DNA of 64,000 nt from JAGPCK01 sp041675505 (GCA_041675505.1 JBAYTR010000009.1:62001-126000), one strand, 5' to 3'; positions 54,635-63,893 are shown, numbered from the stretch's first letter. Translations and numbers: made by a program. Notes: generated by a model from the sequence alone, not told the origin.

Positions 54635-55720
54635 TTAATTATTTTTTACAAAAGTGGTTATCTGTGTCCAGGAATCGGCTCCCCGCAATGCATTGAGGAA
54701 TTTAAGTGATTCTCCGTACTGGATTTTTTGTTTATTGATTTCAATAATAGTGAGCTCAAACCGCTTAGAGGTAATGTCATTTTCAAACAACTTGAAATCT
54801 TCCCCTTGAAAGTCTGCAAACTGAATTTCTTTAAGTGGTTTTCCATGATTGAAAAGTTTTACTGAAACAGGGCTGTACTCAAAAAACTCTTCGTTTTTTC
54901 GCCACAGTTCCACTATTTCAATACCGGTGATACGTAACTGTGAGTAGGCATCAACAGGCGATTTGTGCATAACAGAGTCATAAAGTTCTTTGTCGTTACG
55001 CAATGCTTTCTCTATGCGGTTAATTATTTCAGTGTTGCCATTGTGTTGCACATCGCGGTCAATGTTGTAACGCACCAGTTTTTCTGTTTTAAGACAAGGC
55101 AACTCTTCCGTTTTTTTTGTTTTGTAATCGGTATTTTGCAGAATGTAAATGGCCTCTTGTTTGTCGTGCAGTACCTTTTTACCAAATTGAATTAATCTGT
55201 AAACATACCGTCTGCTTTTTATAGCGTCCCAATGGCTGAAATTAGCAGAGCCGTTGGCATTACAACTGATAGGATTTTGAGTTAAGGTTTCAAAAATTTC
55301 CTGAAAATCAACATAGCCATAGGATACCACTTTACCGCTTAGATCAAAATCGGATAAGGTGACACCCATCGGATAAAAAGTGAACCTGCCTTTTTTGAGG
55401 GTCCACAATTCATGTATAAAGATTGATTTGGAATACGACATCCGGCTGTTGTTGTTTTGTTCAATCTGTTGTAGGGTAGAAGGAGATATTTCCACGTCTT
55501 TCTTTGGGGAGTCATACAGTTTTACTTCTCCTGAAAGTATTTTGTCGTACAAAAAAGCAGGCAAAGCAGTGGCTAAATTAAAACCCATGGTGTCGGGTTG
55601 TTCAGCGGCAAACAACTGAATAATAACCGGCTTTTGTTCGTATGCGGCAACCTTATCAGAATACGAAAGCAGGCAGAAAAAAGAGAGCAGTGTAAATAAA
55701 TGAGTTTTACGCAAAAGCAT
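54635..55720 (-). CDS. Exported protein of unknown function
   Basis: A 361-residue protein with a signal-like N-terminus (hydrophobic 8-20, ends KVAA) and no lipobox. The body is mixed, with FIHELWTLKKGRFTFYPMG in the middle and IVELWRKNEEFFEYSPVSVK toward the end: two W-K-x-F repeats that suggest an internal duplication. The first is faintly like segments of the gliding protein GldN, but not enough to call. It overlaps the gcdH stop by 14 bases and precedes the phosphohexomutase by 11. Confidence 0.6.
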   Translation of the reverse strand: MLLRKTHLFTLLSFFCLLSYSDKVAAYEQKPVIIQLFAAEQPDTMGFNLATALPAFLYDKILSGEVKLYDSPKKDVEISPSTLQQIEQNNNSRMSYSKSIFIHELWTLKKGRFTFYPMGVTLSDFDLSGKVVSYGYVDFQEIFETLTQNPISCNANGSANFSHWDAIKSRRYVYRLIQFGKKVLHDKQEAIYILQNTDYKTKKTEELPCLKTEKLVRYNIDRDVQHNGNTEIINRIEKALRNDKELYDSVMHKSPVDAYSQLRITGIEIVELWRKNEEFFEYSPVSVKLFNHGKPLKEIQFADFQGEDFKLFENDITSKRFELTIIEINKQKIQYGESLKFLNALRGADSWTQITTFVKNN

Positions 55721-56927
55721 TTTCTCCCGTTATTTCCATTCCCAGAATAAGCAGGTGTACATCATGGGTGCCCTCATAGGTAATCACTGATTCCAGATTC
55801 ATCATGTGGCGCATAATCGGATACTCGCCTGTAATGCCCATTCCGCCATGTATCTGACGTGCTTCGCGGGCTATATTCAAGGCTATTTCCACGTTGTTTC
55901 TTTTGCACATGGATATTTGTGCCGGAGTGGCTTTACCATCATTCATCAGTGTGCCTAGTCTCCATGCCAATAACTGGGCTTTAGTAATTTCAGTAATCAT
56001 TTCGGCCAGTTTCTTTTGTTGTAACTGAAACCCGGCAATGGGGCGGCCAAACTGAATACGTTCTTTAGAATAACGAAGAGCTGAGTCGTAACAATCCATT
56101 GCAGCACCCAAGGCTCCCCAACTGATACCGTAGCGGGCTGAGTTAAGGCAGGTTAACGGGCCTTTTAGACCTTCCACACCGGGCAACAAATTTTCTTTCG
56201 GAACTTTTACATTGTCAAAAACCAACTCTCCGGTGGCAGAGGCACGTAATGACCATTTGTTGTGAGTTTCAGGTGTGGTAAAGCCGGCCATTCCGCGCTC
56301 TACAATTATACCTCTTATTTTTCCCTGCTCATTTTTTGCCCACACCACAGCGATATCAGCAAAAGGTGCATTGGAAATCCACATTTTAGCACCGTTGAGT
56401 AAATAATGGTCGCCCATGTCTTTAATGTTAGTGGTCATGCCACTCGGGTTAGAGCCATGGTCAGGTTCGGTTAACCCGAAACAACCCATTAATTCACCTT
56501 TAGCTAGTTTGGGAAGGTATTTTCTTTTTTGTTCTTCAGAACCGAATTTAAAAATGGGGTACATCACCAAAGAGCCTTGTACGGAAGCCGTTGAGCGAAT
56601 TCCAGAGTCGCATCTTTCCAGTTCCTGCATAATGAGACCGTAGGAGATGTAGTCAAGTCCACCACATCCATACTCCACAGGCAATTGTGCTCCGAAAGCG
56701 CCTATTTCCCCTAATCCTTTTAAAAGATGGTGCGGAAACTGAGCCTTTTGAGCTGCATCTTCAATAATGGGGGAGATGTGCTTTTTCACCCAATCACGTA
56801 CCGTATTGCGAATTAGTTTGTGTTCTTCAGTTAGTAAATCGTCAACCATATAAAAATCAGGTTGTACGTATAAATCTGCTTTGCTGGCAGAGTGAAATGA
56901 ATGTTCTGATGACATATTTAAACTCAT
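55707..56927 (-). CDS. gcdH: Acyl-CoA dehydrogenase, glutaryl-CoA dehydrogenase-like
   Basis: FAD enzyme of lysine, hydroxylysine and tryptophan catabolism: oxidation and decarboxylation of glutaryl-CoA to crotonyl-CoA. The segments DSGIRSTASVQGSLVMYPI, FGLTEPDHGSNPSGM, KWSLRASATGELVFDNVKV and CLNSARYGISWGALGA closely match the human GCDH order, and the catalytic Glu is in ITYEGTHDVHLL. Length 406 fits. It is first of a transcript that continues into the unknown exported protein and the phosphohexomutase. Confidence 0.88.
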   Translation of the reverse strand: MSLNMSSEHSFHSASKADLYVQPDFYMVDDLLTEEHKLIRNTVRDWVKKHISPIIEDAAQKAQFPHHLLKGLGEIGAFGAQLPVEYGCGGLDYISYGLIMQELERCDSGIRSTASVQGSLVMYPIFKFGSEEQKRKYLPKLAKGELMGCFGLTEPDHGSNPSGMTTNIKDMGDHYLLNGAKMWISNAPFADIAVVWAKNEQGKIRGIIVERGMAGFTTPETHNKWSLRASATGELVFDNVKVPKENLLPGVEGLKGPLTCLNSARYGISWGALGAAMDCYDSALRYSKERIQFGRPIAGFQLQQKKLAEMITEITKAQLLAWRLGTLMNDGKATPAQISMCKRNNVEIALNIAREARQIHGGMGITGEYPIMRHMMNLESVITYEGTHDVHLLILGMEITGENAFA

Positions 56928-57012
56928 TGATTTTCTTTTTGTAGGTTGCGAAGGTAATAATTACCTTTCACAAGGTTTTCTTTTGTGGAATATTTGCGCG
57001 TAAACGAACAAC

Positions 57013-57363
57013 ATGGGGGTAATTGAAATAAAAAACATCAGTATTTGGGCCCGGATAGGGTGGTATGCCGAGGAATTGCTCATTGCCAATGAGTTTCGCG
57101 TTTCTGTGAAAATGTGGGTGGATGTAAGCGGAAATATCGCAGAGCTTACCCAAACTGTCGATTATGCAGCTGTGGCTGATTGTATAAAGATAGTTTTTCA
57201 ACAACCGGTAACCTTACTTGAACAAATTAATGAGCAGGTGGCCAAAAGCATTCTGCTTAATTTTCAAATGGTTGATAGATTGGTTGTTAAAGTAGAAAAA
57301 ATGCACCCTGCCATTGGAATAAGAGCCTGTAGTGTAAGCTACAAAAAGGAATGGCACAGATGA
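57013..57363 (+). CDS. folB: Dihydroneopterin aldolase
   Basis: Folate pathway aldolase/epimerase. Signatures: IKNISIWARIGWYAEE at the start, TVDYAAVADCI with the substrate Tyr, LLEQINEQVAKSIL, and the catalytic Lys in VVKVEKMHPAIG. 116 residues is the usual length. It is divergent from gcdH, with 85 bp between the starts, and lies 76 bp before the signalling cassette. A class IV aminotransferase that could be PabC lies elsewhere in the window (35390). Confidence 0.93.
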   Translation: MGVIEIKNISIWARIGWYAEELLIANEFRVSVKMWVDVSGNIAELTQTVDYAAVADCIKIVFQQPVTLLEQINEQVAKSILLNFQMVDRLVVKVEKMHPAIGIRACSVSYKKEWHR

Positions 57364-57383
57364 CAGAAATAAATTTATGTGAT

Positions 57384-57401
57384 TTTTAAAATATTTTAAA
57401 A
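57384..57401. promoter_or_regulatory. 18-bp perfect palindrome upstream of the signalling cassette
   Basis: TTTTAAAATATTTTAAAA is its own reverse complement and starts 56 bp before the LytTR regulator ATG. All-A/T sequences of this kind arise easily by chance, so an operator role is only possible. Confidence 0.25.
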
Positions 57402-57439
57402 TACCTTAGCAGTACTTTCAAATAAGTCTACTTACAACA

Positions 57440-58153
57440 ATGACCTTAAACTGTATATTGGTTGATGATGATAACCTGAGTATAAAAATCATCAAAAGTT
57501 TTGTTCAACAAACAGGGTTTCTGAACCTGTTGGGCGAGTTTACGGATGGTATAGAAGCAGCAAATTATATCAACAACTCCAAGAACAAGAACATAGACAT
57601 TATGTTTCTGGATATTCAAATGCCCGGTATGACCGGCATGGAGTTGTTACGTACGTTTGAGAATTTGCCTCAGATTATTTTAATCAGCGGTCATGACAAT
57701 CACGCTATTGAGGCTTTTGAGCAAGGTGTAACTGATTATCTGCTGAAGCCCGTTACCTATCCGCGTTTTTTGAAAGCCGTTAACAGGGCCAAAGAAGAAA
57801 TAGAAATACTGCAACAAAGCATTGTATCCAACAACAACAACCATATTTTTATAAAGCAGGCTTATAATCTGTTGAAAATTGACAATGACTCTATTTTTTG
57901 GGTAGAAGCATTGGGTGATTACATCAACATTTTTACAGATAAAGACAAATACACTGTGCACTCAACAATGAAAAATATTGAGAGCAAGTTACCCAAAGAT
58001 AAGTTTTTGCGCGTTCACCGTTCTTTTATTGTGAATACCAATAAAATTGAAAAAGTAGATTTAGATGACGGACTGCTGGTAGTAGAGAAAAAACTTATTC
58101 CCATAGGTATTTCATATAAAGATACACTGTTAAAAACCTTAAACGCTATATAA
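57440..58153 (+). CDS. LytTR-family response regulator
   Basis: A 237-residue DNA-binding regulator. The receiver domain (about 4-120) has D58 in IDIMFLDIQMPGMTG as phosphoacceptor and K in YLLKPVTYP. The LytTR domain (about 138-235) includes FWVEALGDYINIFTDK and FLRVHRSFIVNTNKIEKVD. It is first of three signalling genes, 36 bp before the next. No LytS-type membrane kinase is adjacent; the next two soluble kinases are the likely phosphodonors. Confidence 0.93.
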   Translation: MTLNCILVDDDNLSIKIIKSFVQQTGFLNLLGEFTDGIEAANYINNSKNKNIDIMFLDIQMPGMTGMELLRTFENLPQIILISGHDNHAIEAFEQGVTDYLLKPVTYPRFLKAVNRAKEEIEILQQSIVSNNNNHIFIKQAYNLLKIDNDSIFWVEALGDYINIFTDKDKYTVHSTMKNIESKLPKDKFLRVHRSFIVNTNKIEKVDLDDGLLVVEKKLIPIGISYKDTLLKTLNAI

Positions 58154-58189
58154 CCATGCTCTGCTGTTCACCACAACAAAAAATAGAAT

Positions 58190-60067
58190 ATGGGCAAAGC
58201 AAAGGTGCTTGTTGTAGAAGATGAGCGCATCATAGCCAAAGACATCGAAAGAGGACTTATCAGTCTTGGATACGATGTGGTTGGCGTTGCACAAGACAGC
58301 CTGGAAGCTATATCAAAGGTAAAATCCCTCCGCCCCGATGTTGTGTTAATGGATGTATACATTGATGGTGATATTGACGGAATAGAAACAGCCAGAATCA
58401 TTAACTCCACCTATTTTACCCCCGTAGTTTTTTTAACCGCTTATTCCGATACTGAAACCATTGACCGGGCCAAAGATGTAGGTCCTTTTGCGTACTTACT
58501 AAAGCCCTTAAATGAATCAGAACTCAAGGCCACTATTGAGCTAACCATCCACAGAGCCAAAGAAGAGTGGCGCCTGCGAAGAGAGAGCAGGTTGCTGTAT
58601 GAATTTGTGAAAGAAAACAATTTCAACAAAGACCTTCCTTTAAAGGCAGCTTTAAACACCATTACAGCTAAATTATCTCTTTTTAGCTCTTCTCCTGATC
58701 CTTGTTTTCTGGTTTCTCAGCAAGGGTTAATTATTGAAGTGAATAAAGCATCAGAGAACTTTTTTAATGCGGAGGTACTCACAGGTGAGAATATATTCAA
58801 TCTGGTTCAGGCTGGTCTGGATTCAGGCCAAATGTACCTTGATATTACCGGCAAAGGTAACTGGAGCGGAATGGTTAAAATTGAAGGAAAAGAAAGCGAG
58901 CTTTACAAAATGACCGTAAAGCAGGTGTCGGATGCTGATGCAGCTAAAAACCTGTTGGTAGTTATTGAAACCTTAACCTCAACAACGGGTAATCCGCTCT
59001 CGGCTGAACAGGAAGACTTGTTTCACAGAATGCGCATTCTTACCAGTCATTTAGATAATGTTGTTATCTATGAAAGCGGATCAGGAAGAGATTATGTGAG
59101 TGACAACGTAACCAAAATGTTCGGGCATCCCATAGCTGATTTTAAAGACCATAGTTTTTTCTGGACGCTCATTCATCCGGATGATTACAATAAAATTTAC
59201 AATTCCTCTTACCAGTGGTACTATACAGATAACGTACAAACATGGACATCCACTTACCGGATGAAACGTGCAGACGGAAGTTATATCTGGGTTCAGGATC
59301 AGATGTTCCAGGTGCATAACAGTGCCGGGGTAAAATATAAAATCGGCTTACTCATTAACATTGACGACCTTGTTCAGAAAGAACAACTTTTACTCGACCG
59401 TGAGAAACTGCTGGAGAAATCATTGTCTGACAAGGACACGCTCATTCAGGAAATACATCACAGGGTGAGAAACAACCTGCAGATTATTTCAAGTTTGCTC
59501 AAGCTGCAATCGTCTTTTGTTACGTATGATCACGTGAAACAATTGATTAATGATAGCTTGAACCGGGTGCGTACACTTGCACTTATTCACGAAAATCTTT
59601 ACGGAGCAGATGAAATTTCACACATCGATTTTGCCCAATACATTCATTCATTGGTGAACCAGTTGCTGCGCAACAGCAAAGTGGATCTTACACGTGTAAA
59701 AGTTGAGTTTGATTTGGATAAAGCATCTTTGCCGGTGGATATTGCAACACCTTGCGGACTCATTATTAACGAGCTTGTTTCAAACAGTTTCAAACATGCA
59801 TTCAACGGACGTGAAACAGGTACATTGAAAGTTCGTTTTAAGTACACTTCAGGTGATTATATGCAGCTTCAGGTAATGGATGACGGAATAGGTATGCCTC
59901 CTGATTTTTCCATTTCATCGAATTCTTCATTAGGTATGATGATATTTCATTCACTTTGTGAACAAGTGAAAGCATTTGTAAAAACAGATTTTACATCAGG
60001 GGTGAAATTTGAGTTAGTTGTTCCTGTTCCACATAAACAATCAGTAGGCAGCCATGGCGTCAACTAA
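58190..60067 (+). CDS. Receiver-PAS-HisKA_2 histidine kinase
   Basis: A 625-residue soluble kinase. N-terminal receiver (about 5-120, D55 in VVLMDVYID) and a short linker, then a PAS-like region (about 170-260) and a PAS_3 domain (about 290-395, HPDDYNKIYN...YRMKRADGSYIW). A HisKA_2 dimerisation helix follows with H423/H424 in EIHHRVRNNLQIISSLLKLQ, and a HATPase (about 515-615; N-box INELVSNSFKHA, G box DDGIGMP). Receiver-first order means the kinase is itself a phosphorelay target. No transmembrane helix, so it senses a cytosolic signal. The stop overlaps the next gene by 14 bases. Confidence 0.92.
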   Translation: MGKAKVLVVEDERIIAKDIERGLISLGYDVVGVAQDSLEAISKVKSLRPDVVLMDVYIDGDIDGIETARIINSTYFTPVVFLTAYSDTETIDRAKDVGPFAYLLKPLNESELKATIELTIHRAKEEWRLRRESRLLYEFVKENNFNKDLPLKAALNTITAKLSLFSSSPDPCFLVSQQGLIIEVNKASENFFNAEVLTGENIFNLVQAGLDSGQMYLDITGKGNWSGMVKIEGKESELYKMTVKQVSDADAAKNLLVVIETLTSTTGNPLSAEQEDLFHRMRILTSHLDNVVIYESGSGRDYVSDNVTKMFGHPIADFKDHSFFWTLIHPDDYNKIYNSSYQWYYTDNVQTWTSTYRMKRADGSYIWVQDQMFQVHNSAGVKYKIGLLINIDDLVQKEQLLLDREKLLEKSLSDKDTLIQEIHHRVRNNLQIISSLLKLQSSFVTYDHVKQLINDSLNRVRTLALIHENLYGADEISHIDFAQYIHSLVNQLLRNSKVDLTRVKVEFDLDKASLPVDIATPCGLIINELVSNSFKHAFNGRETGTLKVRFKYTSGDYMQLQVMDDGIGMPPDFSISSNSSLGMMIFHSLCEQVKAFVKTDFTSGVKFELVVPVPHKQSVGSHGVN

Positions 60068-62777
60068 AGGTCAAAGTAATCAACCAACTATCTACATTGT
60101 AGAAGACGAACGTATCATTGCCAAAGACATTGAAGCAACACTTCGTCAGTTTGGTTATGACTGCGTGGGATACAGTATTTCAGGTGAAGATGCATTGATT
60201 AAAATACCATTGGCTAAGCCCGATCTGGTATTAATGGACATCAACCTGAAGGAGGGTATGACAGGGGTTGAAACCGCTGAAAAATTAAAATTTATAACGG
60301 ATGTTCCTGTAGTTTATCTTACAGCTTACAGTGATGATAAAACCTTAGAGCGGGCCAAAAAAACAGAGCCATACGGTTACATTCTGAAGCCATACGAGGA
60401 ACGTGAATTACACTCCATTATTGAAATGGCGCTTCACAAGTACAAGATGGAGCAACAAATTCGGTACAATGAAAAGTGGTACCGTACCATTTTAAACAGT
60501 ACCGGTGAAGGAATAATTGTTTGCGACCTCTCAGGAGTTATTGCATTTGCTAATCCAATGGCTGTGGAGTTGTTGGACGGAAATGAAAAAACAATTATCG
60601 GCAGCAATATTGAAGAAGTGTTCAGCATTGAAAGCAGAACAGATTCCGTTTATTCACATTCACCGCTTGCACTCATTGAAGAAGATAAACCGTTTACTAC
60701 GGCCAGTCGTGTAAACCTGCATACAGCAGGGCAAAAAGTAAAACCCATAGATTACCTGGTAGCTTCAATTAAAAATGAGGAAGAAGTAAAAACCGGATTA
60801 ATCATAGTACTTCGCGACATTACTGATCAACTGAAAGCAGAGTCGGCAGCCAAATCATCTGAGTTCAGGTATACCGCAATTTTTGAATCGGCCCGGGACG
60901 TTATCTATACGCTGAATATGGAAGGAGCATTTTCTTACCTCAACAGAGCGTTTGTAGATTTAACAGGGTATGAGAAATCGGAGATGATTGGTAAACATTT
61001 TAGAAACTACATTCACCCCGATGATATAAAAGTTGCCATTAAAAATTTTGATGCGTTGAGCAAAGGAGGTTATCCTCCAGTTCACGAGTTGCGTGTACTT
61101 ACTAAAAGCGGTGACTACCGGTATGCTGAAATAACTTCTGTTCCGCTTAAAGATGAACATGATGTAATAGGTGCTATAGGTATTGCGCGTGATGTAACTT
61201 TACGTAAACAAACGGAACTGGAACTTATACGTGCAAAAAATGTAGCTGAACAAAGTAAAAAATACCAGGAGCAATTTTTGGCTAACATTACCCACGAGAT
61301 TCGTACACCCATGAATGCTATTATGGGCATGAGTCAATTGCTGTTGCAGTCAACGCTCAACCCCAACCAGCATGAATTTGTTGATGCCATAAAACTTTCT
61401 GCTGAAAATCTGTTGGTCATTATTAACGATATACTCGACCTCTCGAAAATTCAGGCGGGTAAAATGACCCTCGAAAACAAAACATTTCACCTGGATGATT
61501 TTATTAACGGATTATTCAGTACGTTAAAATACAAAGCCGAAGAGAAGTCCCTGCAATTTGAAAAGCATATTGACAGTTCCATACACAGGTTTCTTTTAGG
61601 CGATAAAACCAGATTGAATCAGGTATTACTTAACATTTTGAGTAATGCCGTTAAATTTACAGATAAGGGCGCTGTTATTTTGGAGGTGAAGGAAGGAAAA
61701 TCATCACCGGCCAAAGCCCAGCTTATTTTTGAGATTTCAGACACAGGGATAGGTATTGCACAGGATAAGCTGGGTGTAATATTTGATAATTTTAAACAAG
61801 CCAGCGAAGATACTACCCGGTTGTACGGAGGTACGGGTCTTGGTCTTACCATTGCCAGACAACTGGTGGAACTTATGGGAGGTAGGATAACCGTAAAAAG
61901 TGAGGTAGGTAAAGGGTCAGTCTTTACAGTTACTTTAGAATTTGAAAAATCAACTGCACCAGAAGAATCTGTTTCTGAGCAGGTGATTGATAAGCCTATG
62001 TTATCTGATGTAGATGTTTTGGTAGTAGAGGACAATAACTTTAATAAACTACTTATTAAAAATATTCTGCTGGGTTGGAAAGCTAACGTAGACATGGCCG
62101 ACAACGGACAGATTGCCGTAGATATGCTTCGGAATAAAAAATACGATATTGTCTTGATGGATATACAAATGCCCGTTATGGACGGTTATCAGGCTACCGA
62201 GTATATCAGGCATCAACTTCCGGCTCCGCAAAATGAAGTGCCGATTATAGCTGTTACAGCACATGCTACTCTTACTGAACGTGAAAGGTGCGAAAAATCA
62301 GGTATGAATGATTTTGTATCGAAGCCATTGGAAAGTGAAAAGCTGTTTAAAAAAATGAAGGCGTTAATCGAGAATCCGAAGTTTATTGGTTTCGATAAAG
62401 GAGAGCAGGAGCAGTTGATCAAAATTAATCAGGACCTTACGGATTTAAGTTATCTGAAGGAGATTTCGGGCGGAAGTGAAGAGTTGATGAAAGAGATGGT
62501 AGAAATTTTTCTGACTGAAACACCGGATATGTTGCAGGGTCTTACTGAATCGGCCCAAACAGAAGATTGGAAAACATTCAGGGAAATAGCGCATAAAATA
62601 AAGCCCTCCATCACGTATGCCGGAATTGTATCAGCTGAAAAGTTGATAGAGAAAATACACGAAGATGCCAAAAGTCAGACAAACCTGGATGAGATACCCG
62701 GTTTACTTCCTGAATTTGTTTCAGTATGTAATGCAGCCATCGAAGAACTGAAAGGGAAAATGAAGGAGATGCAATAA
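60054..62777 (+). CDS. Hybrid histidine kinase: receiver-PAS-PAS-HisKA-HATPase-receiver-Hpt
   Basis: A 907-residue soluble hybrid kinase. Receiver 1 (about 11-125, D62) is a close paralogue of the receiver in the preceding gene (both contain VEDERIIAKDIE). PAS about 140-265 and 275-395. H414 in NITHEIRTPMNAI, N-box LLNILSNAVKFT, G1 DTGIGIA and G2 GGTGLGLTIA. Receiver 2 has D703 in IVLMDIQMPVMDGYQ and K in DFVSKPLES, and a C-terminal Hpt has H847 in REIAHKIKPSITYAG. The set forms a His-Asp-His relay in one chain, probably ending at a separate receiver such as the LytTR regulator. Confidence 0.94.
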   Translation: MASTKGQSNQPTIYIVEDERIIAKDIEATLRQFGYDCVGYSISGEDALIKIPLAKPDLVLMDINLKEGMTGVETAEKLKFITDVPVVYLTAYSDDKTLERAKKTEPYGYILKPYEERELHSIIEMALHKYKMEQQIRYNEKWYRTILNSTGEGIIVCDLSGVIAFANPMAVELLDGNEKTIIGSNIEEVFSIESRTDSVYSHSPLALIEEDKPFTTASRVNLHTAGQKVKPIDYLVASIKNEEEVKTGLIIVLRDITDQLKAESAAKSSEFRYTAIFESARDVIYTLNMEGAFSYLNRAFVDLTGYEKSEMIGKHFRNYIHPDDIKVAIKNFDALSKGGYPPVHELRVLTKSGDYRYAEITSVPLKDEHDVIGAIGIARDVTLRKQTELELIRAKNVAEQSKKYQEQFLANITHEIRTPMNAIMGMSQLLLQSTLNPNQHEFVDAIKLSAENLLVIINDILDLSKIQAGKMTLENKTFHLDDFINGLFSTLKYKAEEKSLQFEKHIDSSIHRFLLGDKTRLNQVLLNILSNAVKFTDKGAVILEVKEGKSSPAKAQLIFEISDTGIGIAQDKLGVIFDNFKQASEDTTRLYGGTGLGLTIARQLVELMGGRITVKSEVGKGSVFTVTLEFEKSTAPEESVSEQVIDKPMLSDVDVLVVEDNNFNKLLIKNILLGWKANVDMADNGQIAVDMLRNKKYDIVLMDIQMPVMDGYQATEYIRHQLPAPQNEVPIIAVTAHATLTERERCEKSGMNDFVSKPLESEKLFKKMKALIENPKFIGFDKGEQEQLIKINQDLTDLSYLKEISGGSEELMKEMVEIFLTETPDMLQGLTESAQTEDWKTFREIAHKIKPSITYAGIVSAEKLIEKIHEDAKSQTNLDEIPGLLPEFVSVCNAAIEELKGKMKEMQ

Positions 62778-62788
62778 GTCCATTTTAG

Positions 62789-62796
62789 TACATTTG
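62789..62796 (+). promoter_or_regulatory. -7 promoter box TACATTTG
   Basis: Exact TAnnTTTG lying between the hybrid kinase stop and the Rid gene ATG (62814), so the Rid gene is likely transcribed separately. Confidence 0.5.
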
Positions 62797-62813
62797 TGGT
62801 CTAAAAAATTATC

Positions 62814-63233
62814 ATGAATCAGGAATCCATTAATTCATCAAAAGCCCCCGAAGCCGTTGGGCACTATCCCCATGCACGCAGAGTAGGGAACTTATTGTTT
62901 CTTTCAGGTGTGGGACCTCGCCAGAAAGGCACTAAAAAAATTCCGGGAGTTGAGCTGAATGAAAAAGGAGAAATTACTTCATACGATATTGCTGAGCAGT
63001 GTCACTCGGTTTTTAACAACATCAAAAATATTCTCGAAGACTCCGGCAGCAGTTGGGATAAAATAGTTGACGTTACCGTTTTTCTCACCAACATGAAAGA
63101 TGATTTTCCGGTGTACAATAAGCTGTGGGCCGAATATTTTAAGGAGAACCCGCCTTGCAGAACTACGTTAGAGATTAATTGCCTGCCAACCCCAATTGCC
63201 ATTGAACTGAAGGTGATTGCTACAATTGATTAA
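62814..63233 (+). CDS. Rid-family protein (RidA/YjgF; 2-aminomuconate-deaminase-like)
   Basis: A 139-residue Rid fold: SKAPEAVGHYPHARRVGNLL and LFLSGVGPRQK at the N-terminus, then VTVFLTNMKDDFPVYNKLW and the active-site Arg region CRTTLEINCLPTPIAIELKV. The N-terminal EAVGHYPHARR and GVGPRQ resemble the 2-aminomuconate deaminase branch (kynurenine or aminophenol degradation); the general reaction of the superfamily is hydrolysis of reactive enamines/imines. Specificity is inferred from sequence similarity only. No pathway genes lie next to it. Confidence 0.85.
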   Translation: MNQESINSSKAPEAVGHYPHARRVGNLLFLSGVGPRQKGTKKIPGVELNEKGEITSYDIAEQCHSVFNNIKNILEDSGSSWDKIVDVTVFLTNMKDDFPVYNKLWAEYFKENPPCRTTLEINCLPTPIAIELKVIATID

Positions 63234-63236
63234 GCG

Positions 63237-63779
63237 CTAAAAAGGACTGCTAAAGTTTTTCAGTGAAGGATTGAGGGTGTCTTTTTCAGAAAGTACAGGC
63301 TGCTCAATTCCCCAATTAATACCCAGTTCAGGGTCGTTCCACAACAAGCCACCTTCAGCTGCTTTGTTGTATACATCCGTGCATTTATAACTGAAAATGG
63401 TATGGTCCTCCAATGTCACAAATCCGTGTGCAAAGCCGGCAGGAATCCAGAACATTTTAAAATTATCCTCTGTAAGCTCAATGCTGAAATGTTGTCCGTA
63501 GGTTGGAGAGTTCTTTCGAATATCCACCACCACATCCAATACAGCTCCTTTGATAACACGCACCAACTTACCCTGTGCATGAGGTGGAGCCTGAAAATGT
63601 AAACCACGCAGAATGCCTTTTTGCGAGAGCGATTGGTTGTCCTGCACAAAAACAGCATCTATACCGGCTTGTTTAAAAGCTTCTGCGTTATATGATTCAT
63701 AAAAATAACCTCGGTGATCCTTAAATACCTTTGGTTCAATAACTAATAGTCCTTCCAGGGGTGTTTTTATAACTTCCAT
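63237..63779 (-). CDS. rfbC: dTDP-4-dehydrorhamnose 3,5-epimerase
   Basis: Third step of dTDP-L-rhamnose synthesis (RmlC). FKDHRGYFYESY, DNQSLSQKGILRGLHFQ (catalytic His), VLDVVVDIRKNSPTYG (catalytic Asp region) and IPAGFAHGFVTLEDHTIFSYKC (Tyr region) are intact. The ATG at 63779 (MEVIKTPLEG) is preferred; a GTG three codons upstream is also open. Three bases separate its 3' end from the Rid gene. No rfbA, B or D in this window. Confidence 0.95.
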   Translation of the reverse strand: MEVIKTPLEGLLVIEPKVFKDHRGYFYESYNAEAFKQAGIDAVFVQDNQSLSQKGILRGLHFQAPPHAQGKLVRVIKGAVLDVVVDIRKNSPTYGQHFSIELTEDNFKMFWIPAGFAHGFVTLEDHTIFSYKCTDVYNKAAEGGLLWNDPELGINWGIEQPVLSEKDTLNPSLKNFSSPF

Positions 63780-63861
63780 ATCCTGCACAAAGGTAACAGC
63801 AGGTCTGAGAATGAAAAATGAAAAATCAAACTAAAGCCGTACTGATTCGGGCTGAAAAGCA

Positions 63862-63869
63862 TATTTTTG
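63862..63869 (+). promoter_or_regulatory. -7 promoter box TATTTTTG
   Basis: Exact TAnnTTTG 25 bases before the ATG at 63894; probable start of the transcript leaving the right edge. Confidence 0.5.
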
Positions 63870-63893
63870 CACTTCACCCAAATACTTGATAAA

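Noticed and set aside
59529..59541. CACGTGAAACA, one half of a parS-like site
   Set aside because: The left half does not match, it lies inside the HisKA_2 kinase gene, and it is far from parAB. Not accepted as parS.
61619..62104. 161-codon minus-strand frame
   Set aside because: Antisense to the HisKA-ATPase and receiver part of the hybrid kinase; no start context or motif.
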